In this document: positions 57,651-64,000 of the stretch, in pieces
How the letters are laid out: every line of letters begins with the position of its first letter
Numbering within the stretch: position 1 is the stretch's first letter
Assembly: GCA_029255685.2 (NCBI GenBank)
Contig: CM055317.2
Span: forward strand, 71,289,460 to 71,353,459
Length of the DNA stretch: 64,000 bases
Reading direction: 5' to 3'
Source: Silene conica
Lineage: Eukaryota > Streptophyta > Magnoliopsida > Caryophyllales > Caryophyllaceae
Made by a program: the position numbers and the translations under genes
The notes under the pieces: model-generated
Told to the model about the DNA's origin: nothing
What the model saw: only the letters and a program-made list of their open reading frames with translations
Database searches by the model: none

Positions 57651-58387
57651 TGTTGGAAGTATGTAACATTTTGAGGGAGTTGGTTGTCCCACATCGGTGG
57701 GCAACTACTCTTCTCTTATGTTTATATACATTCCTTTTCATTGTATGGTTAAAAGATTGGTCCAAGGTGGGTTTTGTGTGTGTTTGTTGGGCCAGTGGGT
57801 TTGGGTCCAACACACACGCGCGCGCCGGCCCGACCCGGCTCGGCTCGGGCTCGGGTAGAGCCCCTGCGAGGCGGGCTGAAAGCCCTCTTTTATCCTTTGG
57901 GCCTATCTGTTTTTTTGTTTTTGTTGGACTTCGTATAATGTGACTCGGACAGTCAAAGGGTGAGATATTCTCTCCTCTTTATCAGCCTTGACCTAGTATT
58001 TTTAGGGGTCTGTTTTTCGGCCTTAGCCTCTGCTATTTTGCTATAAATAGCAGAGCTGTCCTATTCAGAAAAACACAACACAATACAACAAAACAATTAT
58101 CTCTTCTCTTTTTTCTTCTGTATCGAAAATCTGGGTATTGCTAATATCGTTACAGGTCTTCCAGTCTTGAGTGGGCAAGACTCTAAGGCAGCAGTAATGT
58201 AATCCTTGGGGAACTACCGGTCATCGCTGATCGCCAACTTGGTCGTACCGGAAATATAGTTTTCAAGGCAGTGGTCTTACCACGTCACTACCTTCTCTCG
58301 GTATCTCTTCAATTATGCTATTTCGTTACTGCATTTTTCGTACCTCAGAATTACTGTTTTTCCCGAGTTTTGTAATTCTGTCCAACA
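57651..58387 (+). repeat. Copia 3' LTR
   Basis: 737 bp, the partner of the LTR at 50077-50814, with roughly 25 visible differences (for example ggatgg/gtatgg near the start and gcggggtgg/gcgaggcgg). Confidence 0.93.
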
Positions 58388-58961
58388 GATATGGTGTGGT
58401 GACTGCGTATATTGGGAGACGAAGGAAAGCAACGGTGATGAAGATGAGAATGATATTGTAACTATGGTTAGAATGGTGTTGAATTTTGAGTGATTGAATG
58501 CTGAGTTTATTTACTAAGTAAATGAAGGAATGGGGTTAATGGTGGATTTGAGTGTTAATTATAGAGAGAATGGTGTTATTTTAAGGTTGCTCACATGTGT
58601 GGTATCGGTTTGGATCAAATTGCTTTCCTCGAAAATCTGGGAAAGAAGGAGGCGAAATTTTTCTAGTTTAATGGGAGAAGGTGATGACGGGATCGTGGTG
58701 ACCAATCTGGCCATAGTGGTGAGGGTGGTTGAAAATTATACAAATAAGAGAAAGATGAAGTTGACAATGTGATGTGGCTGAGTGGTGGTGACGGATCTCC
58801 TAAAGTTCTGACCTGAAGTTTACTTGATTTTACAGGTTAAATCGTCTCGAGTATGATACAAGAAGATACGGTCAATAGTTTGGTGTATTGTGAGTTATAT
58901 TAAAGTACAGAGTATTTTGAGAAGATGACCAATAGTTTGGGGTATTCTTATTAAATAACCC

Positions 58962-59898
58962 TATATAATATTTTATTTTAATTTAGCAATTTTTTAGTGG
59001 AAGGAAAGAGAGTATAGAAAAGAGCAAAGTGAGAAGGTAAATGGTAAAGTCAACAATGTATAGCAATCTTATTGATAAAATTGATAAAGTAATCCTATTG
59101 AATTTTTGGCCGAGTTTATCGTCAATGATAAATGTCTTTAACACTAAAATTTGAGAGAGACGGTTTTTCAATAAATTATTGAGAGACCATTTTTTTATAG
59201 TCTTTTATTTGTATTTCGTAACTATTTTGTCGTTGATTGTACCAAAGTAATTTTGTACCTATTTACATAATAAATGTACTAAGTTTATGTTTAATCATGA
59301 TTTGTACCTATTTTATTATCTTTAGTACCATTTTTTCTTAAATTTGTACAATAATCTCTTAATAAATTTATTAAAAGGCGGTTTCTCAGAGACCTACTGA
59401 ACATTAACTCGTGTTGAAAACTTACTTACGCATCCCATTTGAGTACACATATCACATATGAGTGTCTCATGACCGCTAAGTTGAAGAGGGGATTTACTAT
59501 TCCACTAGTTTTGGTGTTCGATCTCGCTCATGCTTCGATCATTTTTTTGTACAAAAAATTGTGTTAAATTGCCTAATTCATACACTTATGATAAACTTTC
59601 ATATGATGCATGTTTCATAAAGTTATATTAAGATAAGATTCTCGATCGAATATTGAGACATACACTATCATGGACGGATTCAAGGGGGGCTTATCATGGC
59701 CGGGCTCGTGCTAAATAAACGGCCCAAATTCATAGGCCGGGCCGCTAACTTTTTGGCCCAAACCCATAATTGTGCGGGTTATAATGGGCCTTGGGCCAAA
59801 ATGGGCCAAAACGGGCCAAAATAATACACTACAAAACAATTAACAATATGGGTATGTGAACAAATTATTAGCAACGAAATTAAATTTTCAAGTCTTAG
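58962..59898. other. Intergenic DNA with MITE remnants
   Basis: The segment about 59150-59395 has rough inverted ends (gagagagacggtttttcaataaattatt at the left; read inward from the right, ggtctctgagaaaccgcctttt), a possible MITE. The segment 59690-59820 is rich in ggcccaa/ggccggg words like a degenerate hAT element. No gene is seen. Confidence 0.4.
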
Positions 59899-61142
59899 TG
59901 ATGCGGGAGCATGTTCAAACTTTCTTTATCTCAAGTCTAAATCAAGGTTTACGCCACATGGGTTCGAACATGGATCTGTGAGACTATTCAAGAAGGCTTT
60001 ACAAGGAATACAAAATGATTCTAGAAGGTTCCGGAAGACTTTGGATCATCCTTGGTTGCTATTTCCTAAAGGCTACATGAAGGAAAGCGTGTATGAAGCT
60101 TCGAAGGACTTAACCTAGCCCTAGAAGACGGCCTTGGGCGTGCGGCTATGCTCGGCCAGATTTAGGTTATAGTAGAAGTTTATTTTATTTAAGTTAAAAT
60201 AAAAGAGAATAGGATTATATGTATCATAGTCTTAGTAGAATTAGTATTGAGTTTCCTAATCCGAGTAGGAAATCCTAAGTTAAATAGGAGTCCTAATTGT
60301 AGTGGAAGTAGGAATCCTAATTGTTATAGGATTCATAATTCTTGTAGGATAAGGAATCTTAAGTTAAATAGGAGTCCTAATTGTAGTGGAAGTAGGAATC
60401 CTAATTGTTGTAGGATTCATAATTCTAGTAGGATAAGGAATCTTAGTTGTTATAGGATTCATAATTGTGTTAGGAGTAGGAGTCTTAATCCTAGTCAAAC
60501 TCTGTGTTTGAACTTAAGTAGGATTAGGAGTAGTTGTTCTAATCAAACTAGCATGTCCCTTAGACTTCTAGTAGGATTAGGAGTAGTTGTTCTAATCAAA
60601 CTAGCATGTCCCTTAGACTTCTAGTAGGATTAGTTTTCTTATTTAGGGTTGTTTTAGGACTGTTTTTAACACCTATAAATAGGTGTGCCAGTCGTGACAA
60701 TCATACACATTGAGGGTTGAGAATTCAATAATAAAACATAAGTTCTGAGCTTTTGTGAGATATTAATTAAGTTTGCGAGCTTAGTTTTTAGGATCGACTT
60801 TGTGAGGTTGATTTGCAGGGTGTTAGCCAAGTCCATCTTTTGCGAGAGGGTAAGGGTGCATCGTTCTATCCATCGACAACCACCATCCACCGTTCATCAA
60901 GCGTTCGTCCATAAGCCATCATCCGTCAAACCGATCACAAGTTCATTGCTTCACAAACCATTGTTCATTGTTTATCATCGTTCATCAAGTCATTCGTTCA
61001 TCATTCATAGTTCGTTCATTATTTGTGTTATTTCGTTTGAAGTTACTAACAAGTGTGTTATTGATCTTAAGAGTGTAATTCCGCTGCACATCGATTCTTA
61101 AGGAGGATCATCTACATCAATCTAAGCTAGAGATCCGCATCA
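59899..61142 (+). repeat. Gypsy 5' LTR
   Basis: TGATGCGG...CCGCATCA, 8-bp inverted ends. The region 60250-60500 is a chain of short units built on aggattcataatt/gtaggaatcctaa. TATAAATAG lies at about 60673-60681. The same chain is partly present in the second LTR. Confidence 0.88.
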
Positions 61143-61143
61143 A

Positions 61144-61158
61144 ATTGGTATTAGAGCT
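61144..61158 (+). promoter_or_regulatory. Primer-binding site, tRNA-iMet type
   Basis: attggtattagagc, two bases after the LTR, matches the usual tggtatcagagc with one change; it pairs with the 3' end of initiator Met-tRNA. Confidence 0.85.
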
Positions 61159-61208
61159 TCGACTCTTGGTCTTAATTTTATTTAGATCTATCTTGGGGAG
61201 AAGTAACA

Positions 61209-62280
61209 ATGGTGAACTCAAGTGAGAATAGTGAGGCTACTAGTAAACCGTGGGAGGCTGGTCAGGAAGAGATAAAGATTCAAATGCAACACATGAGTTA
61301 TATTCTAAAAAATATTGCTTCCATGTTAAATAAGAAGGGTTTCAAAGATGAGGCAGATGACGCTTCATCTAGGGCGAGTGGCGGCGAAGAAGACGTTCCA
61401 AAGGTCCACGCCTATAACAAGCAAGATGATGATGGTGGTCTTAAATTGTATATTCCCGAATTCAAATGGGATATGGATCCCGAAGACTTTTTAGATTGGA
61501 TAAGATAAACGGAGAGGGTTTTTGAATACAAGGAATATGATGATAAGAAACAATTCAAGTTGGCTATTCTCAAGCTAACAAAGTATGCATCCTTGTGGTA
61601 CGAAAATCTGAAAAGCAAAGGAAACGTGATGGTAAATCAAAACTTAATTCTTGGATTAAGTTGAAGAAACACCTAATGAAGCGATTCCTACCTAAGGATT
61701 ATAATCAAGAGAACTACCTTAAACTACAAGCCCTAAACCAAGGAGGGATGTCCGTGAATGAGTACATTAAGGAGTTTGAGAGGATGTCCATTGTTTGTGA
61801 TCTAGAGGAGAAAGAAGAACTAAGAATTGCTAGGTTTATTAGGGGATTAACACCAACCATATCATCTAGTGTCGAAGTTCAAAATTATGATGGGTTCAAT
61901 GATGTGTGTCGTTTAGCCTTAAAGTCCGAGAAGCATAATAAGAACCGTAGAACTTACCCATCATCAAGAGGTCAGACCCAAGGTGAGAGTTCGAGTACCC
62001 AAGCTGTCCCAACCAAACCCAAATAGCCGGTCAAGGACGAGCCAAAGGATAAGGGGAAGGGAGTTGTGGTCGAGTCTAAGGGGAATTCTATGAGGCGTTG
62101 CTTCAAATGTCAAGGGTACGGTCACACAGCCCATGAGTGTCCACAAAAAAGAGCTTTAACCATCCAAGAGTTGCAAGACCTTATCCTAAACTTCATAGTA
62201 CCTGAAGTGGATTCGAAGAGCGTGGGGGTCGAAGGCACGAAGGAGGCTGTTGATGTGGAACCAGAAAGTGAGAGTAAATG
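61209..62280 (+). pseudogene. Gypsy gag, broken
   Basis: The ATG at 61209 begins the gag N-terminus; the Retrotrans_gag core (WYENLK, FLPKDYNQENYLKLQALNQG, SVNEYIKEF) covers about 61560-61850, and the CCHC knuckle CFKCQGYGHTAHEC is at about 62101-62142. A stop at 61506-61508, a frameshift near 61625 and a stop at about 62024-62026 break it. This is the gag of a Ty3/gypsy element; the clade is not fixed. Confidence 0.85.
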
Positions 62281-62394
62281 AGAGTGTTTAATCATTAGGA
62301 GTCTCCATATTGAGGCAACTACTAAAGAGGCTGAACAAAGGGAGAAGTTGTTCTATACGAGATGTAAGATTGAAGGGAAGAAGTGTGATCTAAA

Positions 62395-62776
62395 TAGTAG
62401 ATAGCGGATCATGTACAAACGTGGTTGCTAAGGGGATGGTTGACGAGCTTAAGTTAGCCACTAGAGTTAGATCGAAACCCTACAAGCTACATTGGTTGTA
62501 TGGGGACAAAGGAGTGAGTTTAAGGGATCAAGCGTTGGTAGTCTTGAGTCTAGGTCCTTACAAAGATGAGGTCTGGTGCGATGTGGTGCCTATGAGTGCT
62601 TGTCATGTGTTGTTGGGCAGGCCTTGGTAGTTCGATCGTGATGTCACACATGATGGGAGAACAAACATCTATCGAGTAGTTAATGATAAGGTGACTTACA
62701 ACCTAAAACCTATGACAACTACTAGTACTAAGGACTCCAAATATAAGAAGGAGAGCTTGTTTATATCCCTAGGAGA
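62395..62776 (+). pseudogene. Gypsy aspartic protease remnant
   Basis: DSGS, the catalytic triplet, is encoded at about 62400-62411, then CTNVVAKGMVDEL and the flap region with YKDEVWCDVVPM and HVLLGRPW, where a stop (tag, 62629-62631) follows. The frame continues to a stop near 62779. Pol should follow but does not. Confidence 0.82.
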
Positions 62777-62783
62777 GTAAGGA

Positions 62784-63266
62784 GTGGTTCATGCGAGAGA
62801 GAGCCAAAGAAGTAGGGTAAGTGAGAAAGCTACGAATGAGTTATACGAGAGTGTGCATGGTATGGGGGTTGATCATAGTGAGGCCGAGAGTCTTGAGGGA
62901 GGAGATGAGCGTATGCCAAACATAGACGAGGAGTCCCTGGGTGTGATCATGGATGAAGAGCTAGTTGGTGTAGCTTCGAGTCAAGATCAGGAGGTGAGTG
63001 CCGTAGGTCAAGAAGGTGAGCTAGTGTTCGATTATTTGAAGGACACTATGGCCATGCAAGAGGAGGAGTATGTCGAAGGCAAGCGTGCTAGTAACCCTAA
63101 TCCGAGGTTGAATGAGGATTCTACATATATTAGGGATGGTACTACTTCGAATCCTACCATGAGTAGGAGTAATATTGCTATAAAACCAATGCTTTACAGG
63201 TTAATAATGCAGGGGACTTGGAATAGAGCAAGGGACATGAGAGAAATCGAGATTGAACAAGGTTGA
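62784..63266 (+). CDS. Gypsy internal ORF of unknown role
   Basis: A 160-codon frame after the protease remnant is rich in Glu and Ser with no RT motif. It occupies the place where pol should begin. It may be a remnant of the protease-RT spacer or a new sequence. It ends at the polypurine-like region before the second LTR. Confidence 0.35.
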   Translation: MVHARESQRSRVSEKATNELYESVHGMGVDHSEAESLEGGDERMPNIDEESLGVIMDEELVGVASSQDQEVSAVGQEGELVFDYLKDTMAMQEEEYVEGKRASNPNPRLNEDSTYIRDGTTSNPTMSRSNIAIKPMLYRLIMQGTWNRARDMREIEIEQG

Positions 63267-63417
63267 AGCAAGAGACAAGGGGTTCGAGTTTATTCTAATG
63301 CACCTAAGCCTATAGAACCTAAGTTAATACGTCAAGCACAATGGTGGAGTGGTAATGGTTCAACCAAGAATATCACAAGGCAAATTTGAGGTCAACTTTT
63401 TCAAAAGAATGAGAGTA

Positions 63418-64000
63418 TGATGCGGGAGAATGTTCAAACTTTCCTTATGTCAAGTCTAAATCAAGGTTCACGCCACATGGGTTCGAACATGGATCCGTGA
63501 GACTATTCAAGAAGGCTTTACAAGGAATACAAGATGATTCTAGAAGGTTCCAGAAGACTTTGGATCATCCTTGGTTGTTATTTCCTAAAGGCTACATGAA
63601 GGAAGGCGTGTATGAAGCTTCGAAGGACTTAACCTAGCCCTAGAAGACGGCCTTGGGCGTGCGGCTATGCTCGGCCAGATTTAGGTTATAGTAGAAGTTT
63701 ATTTTATTTAAGTTAGAATAAAAAGAGAATAGGATTATATATATCCTAGTCTTAGTAGAATTAGTATTGAGTTTCCTAATCCGAGTAGGAAATCCTAAGT
63801 TAAATAAGAGTCCTAATTGTAATAGGATTCACAATCCTAAGTTTAGTAGGAGTCCTAGTAGAAAAAGGTTTCACAATTCTGGTGGAAGTAAGAATCCTAA
63901 TTGTTGTAGGATTCATAATTCTAGTAGGATAAGGAATCCTAGTTGTTATAGGATTCATAATTGTGTTAGGAATAGGACTCTTAATCCTAGTCAAACTATG
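63418..64000 (+). repeat. Gypsy 3' LTR, truncated by window edge
   Basis: It repeats the first LTR from tgatgcgggag onward with few changes over 583 bases, and has a similar aggattcataatt chain with a different number of units. Confidence 0.88.

Larger units (their letters stand above)
50077..58387 (+). mobile_element. Ty1/copia retrotransposon, decayed, with insertion
   Basis: LTRs at 50077-50814 and 57651-58387, both TGTTGG...CCAACA, with the 5-bp duplication GATAT (50072-50076 and 58388-58392). By eye the LTRs differ by a few per cent. Between them are gag, protease, integrase, reverse transcriptase and RNase H in copia order (50845-54892), then solo LTR B (55124-57390) inserted before the 3' LTR. 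No typical methionine-tRNA primer site follows the 5' LTR; the bases after it are atttgaaaac. Confidence 0.93.
49486..58961. mobile_element. Mutator-type non-coding element split by copia
   Basis: The left arm GGGTTATTTAACAGGAATAC and the right arm, read inward GGGTTATTTAATAAGAATAC, remain similar over roughly 100 bases (ending with actcacaataaacc / actcacaatacacc). The 9-bp direct repeat TATATAATA flanks it perfectly (49477-49485 and 58962-58970); 9 bp is the Mutator hallmark. Without the copia insertion it is about 1.2 kb with no transposase. Confidence 0.9.
59899..64000 (+). mobile_element. Non-autonomous gypsy element (TR-GAG type), runs off window
   Basis: A direct repeat starts at 59899 and 63418 (TGATGCGGGAG...). 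The first LTR ends CCGCATCA at 61142, so LTR length is about 1244. The internal part of 2275 bp has gag, zinc knuckle and aspartic protease remnants and no reverse transcriptase, RNase H or integrase. The window stops 583 bases into the second LTR, so the right target duplication cannot be checked. Confidence 0.88.

Noticed and set aside
60247..60624. 125-codon frame in the gypsy LTR
   Set aside because: It translates the aggattcataatt repeat chain; product is repetitive Ser/Asn/Arg.

Overview
The window is nuclear DNA of a flowering plant, almost certainly a eudicot. The evidence is intron-rich genes with GT-AG borders, plant-type snRNA promoters (RTCCCACATCG element plus TATA), TTTAGGG-type repeats, and dense plant transposons (copia, gypsy, CACTA, Mutator-like, Helitron, Stowaway and Tourist MITEs, a SINE). 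A Caryophyllales relative is a guess from the look of the MITEs and is not proven.

Cellular genes are few. Three spliceosomal snRNA genes lie at the left: U2 (3941-4138), U4 (15006-15163) and U6atac of the minor spliceosome (16207-16330), each with its own promoter. U2 and U4 have Pol II spacing between the upstream element and TATA; U6atac has Pol III spacing and a T-run terminator. Next to U6atac, on the minus strand, is a complete ten-exon plastid anthranilate phosphoribosyltransferase gene (16675-20420, tryptophan synthesis). A secreted GUB_WAK (galacturonan-binding) protein is at 25360-26295 (minus), and a six-exon SGNH/GDSL esterase of the CPRD49/isoamyl-acetate-hydrolase type is at 32535-35515 (plus). 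A 320-bp tandem array follows the esterase.

The rest is mobile DNA. Two related Mutator-like elements (7522-11295 and 27100-31955) share termini, leader layout, an exon-1 relic and palindrome arrays but carry different cargo. One holds a plant mobile domain (PMD) protein. The other holds a frameshifted MULE transposase whose C-terminus is an OTU-like cysteine protease. A Helitron (13540-14790) and several MITEs sit around the snRNA genes.

The right half has two three-level nests. In the first, a TTA-flanked TIR element (37682-48103) contains a degenerate CACTA element, which contains a 2.24-kb solo LTR, a hAT-like element and a Stowaway; a SINE sits in the outer element. In the second, a 9-bp-TSD Mutator-type element (49486-58961) contains a decayed Ty1/copia element, which contains a second solo LTR of the same 2.2-kb family. 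The window ends in a non-autonomous gypsy element (from 59899) with gag and protease remnants but no reverse transcriptase.

Most promising for follow-up: the PMD/OTU Mutator-like family with its palindrome arrays; a hairpin kept by compensatory changes in the two solo LTRs; and the U2/U4/U6atac grouping. All calls were made by reading the sequence; no database search was run.
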